From assembly GCF_000002875.2 (NCBI RefSeq), contig NC_009420.2, forward strand, positions 1-47,500: a DNA stretch of 47,500 nucleotides. Direction: 5' to 3'. Below, in pieces: positions 1-9,079 of this stretch. A program made the translations under genes and the position numbers. The DNA comes from Leishmania infantum JPCM5. Taxonomy: Eukaryota > Euglenozoa > Kinetoplastea > Trypanosomatida > Trypanosomatidae. The notes under the pieces were generated by a model that saw only the letters and a list, made by a program, of their open reading frames with translations, had not been told where the DNA came from and did no database searches. Position 1 is the stretch's first letter. Every line of letters starts with the position of its first letter.

Positions 1-41
1 CCGCGACAGTAAGTGTTCCGGGCGCGCAACCTCTCGGTACG

Positions 42-1022
42 TCAACCACGTCGCCCGCTGCGCGCCCTAAGCGGGTAGCGCTTCGGCTGGTCCGTTGAAG
101 GTATGCCTTTCACGATCAAGTGCCGCGGTCGCTCACCTGTGCCCCTCGACTGCGACGCGTGGACGAAGCCGCGCTGCTGCGCGTACGACCGGGTCACCCA
201 TTGCCACCGCGGCAGTTCAGTTGCAATGTCCACGTCGTCCGTCACGCTCGCCATGGCAAACAACATGGGCCCCATGAGGCCCAGCGGCGCAGATGTTGTC
301 GCGAACACGGAAAGCCCTTTCAGCCTCTGGTTTCCCGTCCTGTCAGTCGATCTCCCCGCATTCGCAGCAACCGCAGAAGCGTACGTGACGTTGTCGAAGC
401 ACATCGTGCAGTCCTCGTCGATCACGCGCAGCGTCCACGAAGGCAGCTGATCAGGGTCCAGTCGCACCAGAGAGTCAGTTTCAGAGGCAGCAAGACCGCG
501 CTGTGTGGTCGTCAACCGCTCAACAGCAGTCTCGTGGTGCACGAGGACGGAAAACGGCGATGGAAACTCAGATCGACGGGCCGCCTCCTTTGACAACCGT
601 ATCGACCGCTTCTGTTGTGAGCCTACATTGATCGTGAATCGGCTGATAGCACAGTGAACCATGACTATGAGAGCAAGTAAGACGGCTAGCGCAACCAGGA
701 AACGTTTTTGAATTTGTGAACGCAGACATTGTGCCGCGGATCGTCGAGGATGTCCGCAAAATCTGAACGAGTGGGTCTGTGCTACTTCATTCAAGAAGTC
801 ATCGTTTCTCGACAGTGTGCTGGCGCTACTCTTATCACCGCTCGCCTCTCGAGTCGAATCCACCTCCGGCTTGCCGTGTGAGCGCGAGTGACAGCCCTGT
901 CCGCTCTCCGCAGCGCTGCTCAGCCCGCAGTGCTTCTGAGGGGAGGAAAGCAGCTGAAGAGGGTCGGCGCGGTGCGTGTCCCTGGGAGCCCACGCCGGTG
1001 GCGCATTGTTCTCCTCTCGCAT
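42..1022 (-). CDS. Hypothetical single-pass membrane protein
   Basis: I do not recognise this 326-residue protein. The first ATG in the frame is at 1022; the frame stays open upstream to about 1238 but only with a TTG, and a likely splice acceptor sits at 1233. Residues 1-105 are polar and low in complexity. A hydrophobic helix covers about residues 108-126 (FLVALAVLLALIVMVHC), flanked by basic residues on its N side. About 200 residues follow, with a CTMC pair near 205-208 and an N-glycosylation sequon (NVT) at 211-213. This suggests a type II membrane protein with its C-terminal domain in the lumen or outside; that is inference from topology alone. It is the most downstream gene here, 1.9 kb beyond histone H4. 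Coding status is likely, not proven. Confidence 0.55.
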   Translation of the reverse strand: MREENNAPPAWAPRDTHRADPLQLLSSPQKHCGLSSAAESGQGCHSRSHGKPEVDSTREASGDKSSASTLSRNDDFLNEVAQTHSFRFCGHPRRSAAQCLRSQIQKRFLVALAVLLALIVMVHCAISRFTINVGSQQKRSIRLSKEAARRSEFPSPFSVLVHHETAVERLTTTQRGLAASETDSLVRLDPDQLPSWTLRVIDEDCTMCFDNVTYASAVAANAGRSTDRTGNQRLKGLSVFATTSAPLGLMGPMLFAMASVTDDVDIATELPRWQWVTRSYAQQRGFVHASQSRGTGERPRHLIVKGIPSTDQPKRYPLRARSGRRG

Positions 1023-1232
1023 GAGGGTGTACTTCGCGTGCAGTGAGGTGGTGGGGGAAGGAGTGCCTAAGGTGTGCAGGTGGGTGGTAAAGTGGCACGA
1101 GCACACTCTTGGCCGCGTACAGCGAAACAGCAGGACCACGGACAGAGACGCAGGTGGATCGAGGGCGGCCGAAGAGGATTGCACGGCAACACAGGGCAGC
1201 GGTGAAGAAGAGTTGTGAGCGCGTCGGTGCGA

Positions 1233-1385
1233 CTGCAAAGGGCGCGCGAGTCAGCGGACCTGTGCCGCCCTCCACTTGCATGTGCCTGTGTGCGGGTGTG
1301 GGTGTGGGTGTGGGTGTGGGTGGGTGGATGTAGGGAGAAATAGAGAGAGGGAGATATAGAGAGATGGGCGGAGGGAATTGGGGGA
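1233..1385 (-). promoter_or_regulatory. Predicted spliced-leader acceptor, membrane protein gene
   Basis: Read on the minus strand, a pyrimidine-rich stretch (about 1330-1385) is followed by ACCC/CACACC repeats and then CCCTTTGCAG, with the AG at 1234-1233. This would leave a 5' UTR of about 210 nt before the ATG at 1022. An earlier AG in the CACAGGCAC segment is an alternative. Confidence 0.35.
1291..1327 (+). repeat. GTGTGG(G) tandem repeat with quadruplex potential
   Basis: The plus strand carries five GGG runs spaced by TGT, followed by GGTGG. The G-rich strand is the non-template-like strand relative to the minus-strand genes. The spacing fits a G-quadruplex consensus. It lies in the spacer between H4 and the membrane protein gene. 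Confidence 0.6.
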
Positions 1386-2935
1386 AGGTGGGCGCCGTGA
1401 GATGGTCAAAGGACTCGTGAATCGGGTGACTCGAAGTGACAGTGGAAGATGTCACGGCGTCGAGCAACACCGAAGCGGCGCTGTGGAAATGGTGAGGCTG
1501 TTTGCCTTTTTGGTCGTGCAGGCTGTTGCCACACAAAACAGGTCTGAGTTTCTCTTCCCCGAGACAAAAATGGGCAAGACTTTCCTTTGCAAGGATGTGC
1601 GCGGCAGTCACCCCGCTGCACCTTTCGCTGGCATCCGGCGCGGTTCGATGGAAAGTCCCCAGCGCCTAACAGAAAAGAGGGAGGGCCTGCACGTACTTCA
1701 GTGGGAGACGCGTCAGCAGTGCCGATGCCCCTCCTCCTCTACGCGAGAAGAAGCAGAGGAGTAGCCACACGCACAGGAGAGGAAAGCAAAAGTGGCAGAG
1801 GTGCAAGGGAAGAGGGCGGCGCGCGTTGGACGGGTGCGCTGTCGTCGGTGAGTGAAATCGAGCCTGTACCCGGATGGCCTGCTGTTTGATGCACAGACAG
1901 AGTACGTGGCGTGCGGTGGGCAGGCCGTGCCGAAAACGCGAAAGAGAACAGCGCGGCGCCACGATACGCTGTACACTACAGCGAAGCGCAAAACAGCCAG
2001 CAGCGTCGACCACCCGAAAACGAAGCGCAAAGGCCAAATCAGCAACGCGATCGAAAATAGGCTGCTGAACCCCTCCCCACTGGTGGGCACAGGCACCGGG
2101 GAAGGAAAAGGGAGCAGCGCATGGCGAGCTTGATTTTATCCGCGTCACAATCCGCCACTCACACGCGCGGATGCGGGTGAGGGTGCAACAGAAGAACGTC
2201 TACCTTGAGAAGTCGAGAACAGGAGATCGCCACAGGCGTATGAGGCTGAGGAGGTGGGAAAAGGCGGTCCCAGGTGCGCCGTTCTCAGAGCTCGTACTTT
2301 TTCCTTGATTCGCGCCGTCGGCTGTACGGATGCGCTCTCTTTCCCACTGGCTCGAATGTCAGTGAAAAGCACCCATCGCCGCCCGGCATCTGCTTCACGA
2401 AGCTGAGCAGCGGATGCACGATCCCGCGTGTCCTCTGCATTCGGGTGCCTCCGTCTGTGAGCTCGTGCGTGTTATGTGTGTGCGAACAGAGAACATAAGG
2501 AGACGAGGAGAAGCGCAAAGAGTGAAAGGGGGCGCATGGTGCTGTGGCACAGACAATGAGCGAGCAAGCGGCGGCGGAGGAGTGGCAATGTCGAAGAGGC
2601 GGCCCAGCATCCCGCGTGGTGACCTCTGGCGCCGGCGGGCGTTGAGGGAGGCAGGGAGGGGGCGGGGCTGCACTCAGCCTCCATAGACACGGACGCCGAG
2701 AGCGTGCTTCGGATACGGCAGCGCACGACCGCTCTTCAGGTATGCAGTGGAGTGGGTGTGCTGTTTTCTTTCTGTACCGCCGCCAGCAAACAGCGATGGG
2801 TAGGGGAAGGTGTCAGCACGAGACAGAAGAAAAGCCATAGTGGGGGGAGGGGAAGTCGAAAGCCAAGGAAACCACAGAAACGATGGCAGGAACAAAGAAG
2901 GTGTATCTATGAGTGTGCAGCGGCTCTGCAAGCAT

Positions 2936-3238
2936 TTACGCGTAGCCGTAGAGGATGTGGCCTTGCTTGCGCAGCGCGTTCACAACATCGCACGCCGTCA
3001 CCGTCTTCTTGCGCGCGTACTCGGTGTAGGCCGTGCTGCAGCGCACAATGTCCTCCACGTAAGCCTTCAGCACGCGGCGCACCTCTTCGTAGACCTCGCT
3101 CGAGATGCGCTTCACGCCACCGCGGCGCGCCATGCGGCGGACGCAGCCGCGAGTGATGCCGCGGATGTTGTCGCGCAGCACCTTCTTCTGGCGCCTCTGG
3201 CTGCCCTTGGCATCAGCGGAGCGCTTGCCCTTGGCCAT
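2936..3238 (-). CDS. H4: Histone H4
   Basis: This 100-residue protein is a complete histone H4 of the divergent trypanosomatid type. H4 pairs with H3 in the nucleosome core. The N-terminal tail begins [20 protein letters not shown] rather than the usual SGRGKGGKGLGKGG, so acetylatable lysines sit at K3, K5 and K11. The histone fold is clear: [25 protein letters not shown], the SSEVYEEVR helix, a long central helix ending in [20 protein letters not shown], and the C-terminal GHILYGYA. The frame is open about 100 codons upstream, but that part is typical untranslated sequence and family length fixes the start at 3238. A predicted splice acceptor at 3308 gives a leader of about 70 nt. It is present here as a single copy. 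Confidence 0.97.
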   Translation of the reverse strand: MAKGKRSADAKGSQRRQKKVLRDNIRGITRGCVRRMARRGGVKRISSEVYEEVRRVLKAYVEDIVRCSTAYTEYARKKTVTACDVVNALRKQGHILYGYA

Positions 3239-5177
3239 TGTTGATATATGCAGAGAGGAGGAGAACGTGAAAGAGAAAAAATGCGGAGTCGAGAAGTGAC
3301 GCGACGTCTTTTGGATGTGTACGGTAAGGAGGAACAAGATGGCGGTATACGGAAAGGCAAGTAGTACATGAAGAGAACACGTGTCCAATGGAGCGTGCTT
3401 AGAAGAAGACCGCAGTGGGTGGGCGTCTGTGGCAGAGGGAGGATTCGTTTCTGGCAACGACGCCAAGCCGTCTCGCACAAGCATGAGGGCGGAAAGTGTC
3501 AAAATGGGCGCGTACATGCGGGATCTTGTCGCACTTGGCACATATTAGTCTTTCGACGAGAACGCACATCCCGCGTTCCATGGCGTGGATCATTGGGCAG
3601 CCATGCCCCAAGGAGTCGGACTGGGCGGTTAAGCAAGAAAACGTGTGGGCAAGCATTGTGGTATCAAATGCACCGGCATAAAAAAACCCGCTTCTCCTGT
3701 CTCGCGTACGTGTGGGCGGTGTGCTGGAAGTCTGTGAGAAGATGATTCTAGGCCGAAGCACCTCTACGTTCGGGTCTCGAGCCTTGAGGGAAGCGGGCGG
3801 TGAGGGAAGTGAGGACGGACTGGGTGAGAGCAGGCAGCAAGTCACAGTAATGGTGCGCGTGCGTCAGCGACGAAACCTCTCACACGGGCGGTTACGTCCT
3901 TGTGAGTTCACAAGGCTTTGGTGGTCGCCGACAAAGTGAGCGTGGGCGTGGAAGCCGGCAACGTCCCATCATTGAGCAGCGAGGTAAGGGAGGTCTCTGC
4001 CAGTGCCTGAACCGACGTTCGTGGCAACGCCGAGTTTCAGGGACGTTGTGCGGTGAGCGCGAGACAGGCTTGGCCGACAGCTGAATGCGACCCGACCGCG
4101 GCGGCGGCGTGAAGGGCGAGGCTGCTATAGCGCATTTTCATAAAATGCCGCTGCAGGTCGCCGCGTTCACGAGGTGGAATATCGGTTATGAGGCCTCGCT
4201 CCCCCAGTATATGGGAGCATGCCCGCCTAAAGCAGTCAGCACGGCGCTCCCTTCTGAACCACGCAAATGACAAGGTGCTTTCCACGTGACCGCTTTGGTA
4301 ATGCTCACCCCCACGCACATCGCAAATCAGGTGCTACAGGGGTGTGCCTGTCATCGGACACGACGGCGCTTGCGAACCTTGATCACAGAAGCTGTGGATG
4401 CCTCGCAGGGGGGTGTACAAGGACTCACGTAGCGCGAGAGACAGGGAAATGAAGGAGAGATCCAGGAAAACAGAAGGTGACGTAGAGACAATGGTGTCGA
4501 TGTTGTTGGGATAGATTCTCATGGTTGAACAAGTGTTCTTACGAACAACCGAGTTGATAAGGCCATCGGTGTCGTCTCGGCGCACGGGAAGGGTGGTTGT
4601 ACCGCTGCTTTGCTTGTAGCTGTCGCTGTGTAAACCGGCTTGGAAGAGCGAAAGGTTGCCGCTCCAACACCCCGTATCCGACCGTCCCCCTTACGTGGCG
4701 GGTCAGACGCGACTTTGTAGACTGAATTTCGGTGGGTCGATGTCTGTCCATGGTAGCAGACAAACAAGAGAATGAGTCATTGATTCTTTTCTTGCCTTTC
4801 TTTTGGTGCGCGGGTGGCTGTAATGCACTGATTGGGGAAAACGTCCTAGAGACAGAGTGCGCTCTTGGTCCACCCCAAAGTGAGAACACGTATAGGCCAT
4901 CGCCACTGCACAGGAATCAATGCTGCTCCAGAGAAACACATGCACGCCCGTAAACATACAAACAGAACCCAACGAAACAGAAAGTACGAAAGGCCAAGCG
5001 AAACTGCGGAGACAGAGACGCTGCCCAGCCAGGACCTTGTACACCAAGAACGGCATCTGCTAGCGCGCAGTGCACTGCGAAGCTGCAACTTCGCAGGCCT
5101 CCTTTGTGAATGCCATCCCCAGTGGCCTCTCCTTCGTCTATCGCTGCTACCGTCGCCGCCCCACTCCCCATGCTCAG
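3239..5177. other. Spacer: no gene seen
   Basis: This 1.9 kb holds the H4 leader at its left and, by position, the 3' UTR of the acylated-protein gene. No frame on either strand shows a domain or convincing coding character. Confidence 0.6.
3308..3342 (-). promoter_or_regulatory. Predicted spliced-leader acceptor, histone H4
   Basis: On the minus strand the tract CCATCTTGTTCCTCCTT is followed by the AG of CAAAAG at 3309-3308. A second pyrimidine-rich tract closer to the ATG has no AG between it and the start codon, so it cannot be the one used for this acceptor. Confidence 0.4.
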
Positions 5178-5636
5178 CTACGACACCCCTAGACTATCGT
5201 AGTGGATCTTGATCTCCCATGTCACTTCTTCAGGAGTGTCGCTGAGTGCCGTATCAATGTTGGCGTTCGCCTTCAGGAAGCCCTGCGTGACGACACCAGC
5301 TACCTTGTAGTCGAAGTTGCCGCCCCAGCCGCGGTGAGACAGGTCTTCCTTGATGTACTCGAGAAACATCTTGCCAACATAATCGACGGAGCGGTGTGTG
5401 ACTGGGTGATTGGCGGTATCAGCCCAGACCTCTTTGAGGCGGGTCTGGTACGCGCGTGCTGCACTAGAGTCCCCCGCGTTGCGGCGCGCCTGCGCATCTA
5501 CAAATAAAACCCATTCCTCCAACAGCTTCTGGGCTACAGGGTGCCGCTCAGTGGTCGCGAGTGCGTAGAACTCATCTGCGCCTTTACTCGCAACGTTGGC
5601 AACGGGAGTTTTGGTTTTGCTAGCAGTGCAGCCCAT
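5178..5636 (-). CDS. Putative myristoylated/palmitoylated small protein
   Basis: I do not recognise this 152-residue family. The ATG at 5636 gives the N-terminus MGCTASK: Gly2 fits N-myristoylation and Cys3 fits palmitoylation, so the protein is probably anchored in a membrane, perhaps plasma or flagellar (inference). The frame is open 23 codons further upstream, but only from a GTG, and the acyl motif settles the start. After a Thr/Lys-rich linker the body (about residues 20-152) is mixed helix and strand with no membrane segment: a helix containing HPVAQKLLEEWVLFVDAQ, then KMFLEYIKEDL, then GWGGNFDYKVAGVVTQGF and a C-terminal strand EEVTWEIKIHYDS. It is not an evident calpain-like SMP or HASP protein. 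The predicted acceptor at 5752 gives a leader of about 116 nt. Confidence 0.75.
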   Translation of the reverse strand: MGCTASKTKTPVANVASKGADEFYALATTERHPVAQKLLEEWVLFVDAQARRNAGDSSAARAYQTRLKEVWADTANHPVTHRSVDYVGKMFLEYIKEDLSHRGWGGNFDYKVAGVVTQGFLKANANIDTALSDTPEEVTWEIKIHYDSLGVS

Positions 5637-5751
5637 TGTAGACAGCGGCACAACACGGTAGTCGGCGTACTTGCGCAGATGGCGCCTTTTGAGTTTTGTG
5701 CACACGCTGCTTGAGTATTTTCAGTACTGAAAGTATTCGCTGTCGTGGCTT

Positions 5752-5775
5752 CTGGGGAAAAAAAGAGGAGAAGAG
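5752..5775 (-). promoter_or_regulatory. Predicted spliced-leader acceptor, acylated protein gene
   Basis: The minus strand reads CTCTTCTCCTCTTTTTTTCC and then CCAG, with the AG at 5753-5752. This is one of the cleanest tract-plus-AG signals in the window. No ATG lies between it and 5636. Confidence 0.6.
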
Positions 5776-6160
5776 TGCAATACAGACGAGCAAGGGATAC
5801 TGTTGAATTGGCGTGCAACAGCAGCGAGGCAGGAACTGGAGCTGCGCTCCCGAACAACACCCTCCACTCGCAGCTGCTGGATTGTCTGGAGAAAGAGGCA
5901 AGGAAGAAAAGCAAGGCGCCCGTGGAGGATCTAGTATACACAGAGCCTGTGCGCTAAGCTCACAAGAACCTCCTCCCACGCCAGCCCATGGAGTCCAAAA
6001 CAGCAGACGTTCAGTGCGTAATCTGCTAAAGAACACCTCCCAGTAGTTCAGTGTTCATCATCTGCACGAGTTGAGGAAGCCGTAATGGCACTGTGAGCCA
6101 CCATCCCGTGCACGTACGCCTTTGCCCGGTATATTAGTGGGAATCAGCAAAACAGATGCT

Positions 6161-6786
6161 TTTTCCTTGTCAAGGCGCTGTTCTGCCATGAGCCAGTCAA
6201 GAAGATGCGGCATACCATGTCAGCGCACCGGCCTCTGTAGGAGCACCGCGAGATCTCGATCTTCTCGGGCGAATACCGTCTGCCGTCGAATCGGCTCAAC
6301 GCGTCCAGCGGAGTCTTCGTGCCCTTCCTCGTCCCCTCGTCGGATAGGTGCTGCACGACCGGCGCCAGACGGAGAGACTCGGGGTGGAGAGAGGGGGGGG
6401 GGCGGTAACCCCTCGAGCCAAAGGCGGTCTCCCCCGTCCAGGGCCATGCTCCAGGGGCCGAGGCAGTGGCATCCACTGTGCGGGTAGTGGAAGGAGGAAG
6501 AGGGATCTGGACGCATGCCGCATGAGCTCAGGGAGGGCACGTTGACCAGCTTCAGGCCAAGGCTCTCATAGACTCTGCGCACCCCCTACCTGTATCCCGT
6601 GTTTCTTTTTGGTGGCGAGCCGCTTCCAGCCACGGCATACCACAATGTGGCGCGGTCACTCTCCACAGTGGAGCCAGGAGGGCTCGATGACGTAAACGCG
6701 GGGTCCTCTCGTCATGCCTCCGCCACCTGTGTCTCACCAGTGCGCCCGGTCGGGATGTAGGGGGGATGCCGCATGCTTTGCACACA
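6161..6786 (-). mobile_element. SIDER-like short degenerate retroposon, copy 1
   Basis: This 626-nt block is repeated almost exactly at 20411-21035: I count about five substitutions and a 2-nt length change in a G-run. Similarity stops sharply at both ends. On the minus strand it starts at TGTGTGCAAAGC and ends in CAAGGAAAAAGC, an A-rich end that could be a worn tail. Its minus strand encodes a classic Cys-x2-Cys-x13-His-x4-His zinc finger (CKACGIPPTSRPGALVRH, then RWRRH). Retroposons of the ingi/L1Tc clade encode such a finger near their C-terminus, so this looks like the 3' part of such an element. SIDERs are common in Leishmania 3' UTRs in the sense orientation, which fits here: it would lie in the deacetylase 3' UTR. 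The family name is inference; the repeat itself is seen directly. Confidence 0.65.
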
Positions 6787-6982
6787 CGCGATTTCGGTGC
6801 TTGTTGGTATGGATTTGTCTTTCGACTGTCTGTCGAATCGTCGACACAATCGCTAGTGAGCCAGGCCCATCTTGATCACGGTCGCAAGTCTCTTTGGCAC
6901 AGGATCGCAGCGCAGACCTGTCCGCCGGCACCAAGAGTCCCTCAGGGTACCACGAGGGCAGGCTGCAGGCTCGTGGAGCCCC

Positions 6983-7018
6983 CACAGAGTATGGGGCACG
7001 GGGCCCTGTGATACCACG
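6983..7018 (-). repeat. Possible SIDER 5' signature block
   Basis: About 36 nt that run, on the minus strand, from CGTGGTATCACAGGGCCCCG to CTCTGTG. A diverged match lies at 42096-42129, with identical ends CGTGGTATC and TACTCTGTG. Its place some 200 nt upstream of copy 1 would suit the conserved 5' signature that ingi/L1Tc-derived elements carry. Low certainty. Confidence 0.35.
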
Positions 7019-7780
7019 GACAGGTGCTCGGCATTATCAGCGGAAAATGATAACCAAGGACGCTAAAAAAGCAGGTTACTCTTCCCTTTCTTCTCTGTTT
7101 GTGCATGTGCGTCTGCGTATGCCCGGGTGTGCGACCACGTGAATGGTGAAGAAGAGTCAGAGAGTCTACACTTTCAGTAGATCACTTTTTCTTCCTGAAG
7201 GTACATGCCGTTGTGCTGCCATCTTCTCACGCACATGCACTGGCGACGGGTTTTCGTTTCTTCCCGTGTGCTGGGGTTCGGGGAATGTCACTCTGCCCTT
7301 TTTTTGTCGTGCGGCAACTTTTCTTCTGGCGCCTTGCTGTGAAGGTGCGGACGACTATTTCCCCCTTCCCCTCCACACGGCACACCCACGCAGGTGATGA
7401 CAAGTGGGTGTGAACAAAACAGAAAATGAAAGGTGAGAGAAAAGAGGAGGATATTTCCATTACGTCGGCAGCACTTGCTGCCGTGAAGGGTGTTCTCTGC
7501 TGCTGTTAGGTTTCTGCCCACATCCACAACATCAGACCCTACGCCAGAAGTGCAGCGGCCAAAACATCCTACACACCACCTCTCCACCAGTTGTCTTTCG
7601 AGCTATTCCTCAGCTGTATGTTTACTCAGGAAGCACGGGTTGGCACGCGAGAGAGCGGGCGGGAGCACAGCGGCGCGAAAAGGGGGAGGGAGCGGGAAGG
7701 AGTCTGGCGAGGGACCACACAGAAGGCACAGGGTGAGAGAGACAGAGACACAGGTAGCTAGATAGACGATGTGGCTTTGC

Positions 7781-9079
7781 TCACAGATGGGTTACAGAGG
7801 GGTGAAGGATCGTGTACGGTTTGTGCGAGGTCCAGTGTCCGTGAATCATGCGCTTCTCGATTGTGTTGAGCTCCGCGTCAAAAAGAAGCAGATTGGCCTT
7901 CTTTCTCACAGCGATTGCGCCCACGTCGGGCAGGTTCGCGATTCGGGCGGGCACGGTGGCGGTGTGCAAGCAGGCCTCGACGACATCCTTGCAGAAGAGT
8001 GTGATAAGGATATGGAACAGGTCGGCTAGCATGCTAGTGCCGCCCGCCAGGGTGTTGGACGCGCGGCCAAACGAGTCACAGAGATAGCACGCCCCACCCG
8101 CCTGCACAACGCTGTCACGCCCGTTGTACACCACGTGCTTGCCAGGGATGTGTGCCGAGATACAGTCTGTGATGATGGCAATGTCCTCAACGCTGCGTGA
8201 CGCCAGGACAGACTGAAGTGTGACGCTATCAACATGAATGAGATCAGCAATGATCTCCAGCGTTGGCGGGCGCGCACCTTTGTAGAGCGGCGCGTTCGGG
8301 AACCGCGGACACATGGCCGTGTTCACCAGTGAGCTGGCACGGTGATTGAACGTGGAGACGTTGCACAAGTGGGTAACATGCATCTTCTCCTCCTCCGAGG
8401 TTGCCAGCTTGAGGGCGCCCATAATCTCCGACTTGGAGGCGGCGCGGTCGTGCCCGAGGGCAACGCGCACCTTCTTCTCGAGGAGGTGGCGTATCTTCTC
8501 GTAGTTACACCGTGCCTCGATGTGTGGCGAGATGGTCATGACGCGCAAGGACGGCATAGAGTCGACGAGCCGCTTGAAGTCGCCGAGGCTCATTTCACTC
8601 TTGCATTCCGGCAGGCCGCCGCGGTCGTGAATGACGGGGCCCTCGGCATGGATACCGCCCAGAATACAGTTGTCCTTCGTATAGGTCCCCACGCGCTTCT
8701 CGATGGCATCAATACAGTCCGTCACCAGTTTCTTGTGGCTGTCGGAGAAGATGATGGACGCCAAGGTTGTGAGCGTGCCGCACCGAGCCAGCTCCTTCAG
8801 GGAGTACTCTGGGTTCGACCAGTGCCCAATCACATCGCTTGCACCGCCCAGTCCGTGGTTGTGAATATCTACGAACCCAGGAAGCACAAACGCGGCCTCG
8901 TACCAGGTGGCCGCGCCTACGCCTGGATGCGTATTCTCGAGCTCGCCGAGCTCTTTTCGGGCAACAGCCTCATTGTCACACACAGACACAATTAGATCAT
9001 TTACGACGATTACACAGCCACCGTAGAGCACCTTTGAGGTCGTCACGATGTTACCCTTGATAACCGTAACGTTGCCCAT
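7781..9079 (-). CDS. nagA: N-acetylglucosamine-6-phosphate deacetylase
   Basis: This 432-residue amidohydrolase removes acetate from N-acetylglucosamine-6-phosphate to give glucosamine-6-phosphate, feeding amino sugars into glycolysis or sugar-nucleotide synthesis. The TIM-barrel metal site is complete: PGFVDIHNHG with H73 and H75, HAEGP with E146, ALGH with H210, THLCN with H237 and the catalytic aspartate D305 in ITDC. GGTSMLAD near 347-353 and the closing strand KANLLLFD are also typical. The ATG at 9079 starts the conserved N-terminal beta domain (MGNVTVIKGNIV); the frame extends upstream only through untranslated-type sequence. The last three residues are THL, which fits the relaxed kinetoplastid PTS1 rule, so glycosomal import is likely. 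Length is slightly above the bacterial enzyme (about 380). Confidence 0.95.
   Translation of the reverse strand: MGNVTVIKGNIVTTSKVLYGGCVIVVNDLIVSVCDNEAVARKELGELENTHPGVGAATWYEAAFVLPGFVDIHNHGLGGASDVIGHWSNPEYSLKELARCGTLTTLASIIFSDSHKKLVTDCIDAIEKRVGTYTKDNCILGGIHAEGPVIHDRGGLPECKSEMSLGDFKRLVDSMPSLRVMTISPHIEARCNYEKIRHLLEKKVRVALGHDRAASKSEIMGALKLATSEEEKMHVTHLCNVSTFNHRASSLVNTAMCPRFPNAPLYKGARPPTLEIIADLIHVDSVTLQSVLASRSVEDIAIITDCISAHIPGKHVVYNGRDSVVQAGGACYLCDSFGRASNTLAGGTSMLADLFHILITLFCKDVVEACLHTATVPARIANLPDVGAIAVRKKANLLLFDAELNTIEKRMIHGHWTSHKPYTILHPSVTHL

Larger units (their letters stand above)
1023..2935. other. Spacer: H4 3' UTR and next gene's 5' UTR
   Basis: No convincing gene was found in 1.9 kb. Open frames on either strand are low in complexity and lack recognisable domains. 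The stretch should hold the H4 3' UTR and polyadenylation region and the leader of the next gene, plus the G-rich repeat at 1291-1327. Confidence 0.6.
5637..7780. other. Spacer carrying the first SIDER-like element
   Basis: This 2.1 kb lies downstream of the deacetylase and upstream of the acylated-protein gene. It contains the retroposon at 6161-6786, its possible 5' part up to about 7018, and the acceptor at 5752. I see no gene of its own. Confidence 0.6.

Noticed and set aside
1666..2148. 160-codon minus-strand frame between H4 and the membrane protein
   Set aside because: It is Cys/Phe/Ser-rich with no domain, consistent with a read-through of pyrimidine-rich UTR, and frames overlap freely in this part.
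3239..3541. N-terminal extension of histone H4 by 101 codons
   Set aside because: The extra sequence is leader-like and pyrimidine-rich; H4 family length fixes the start at 3238.
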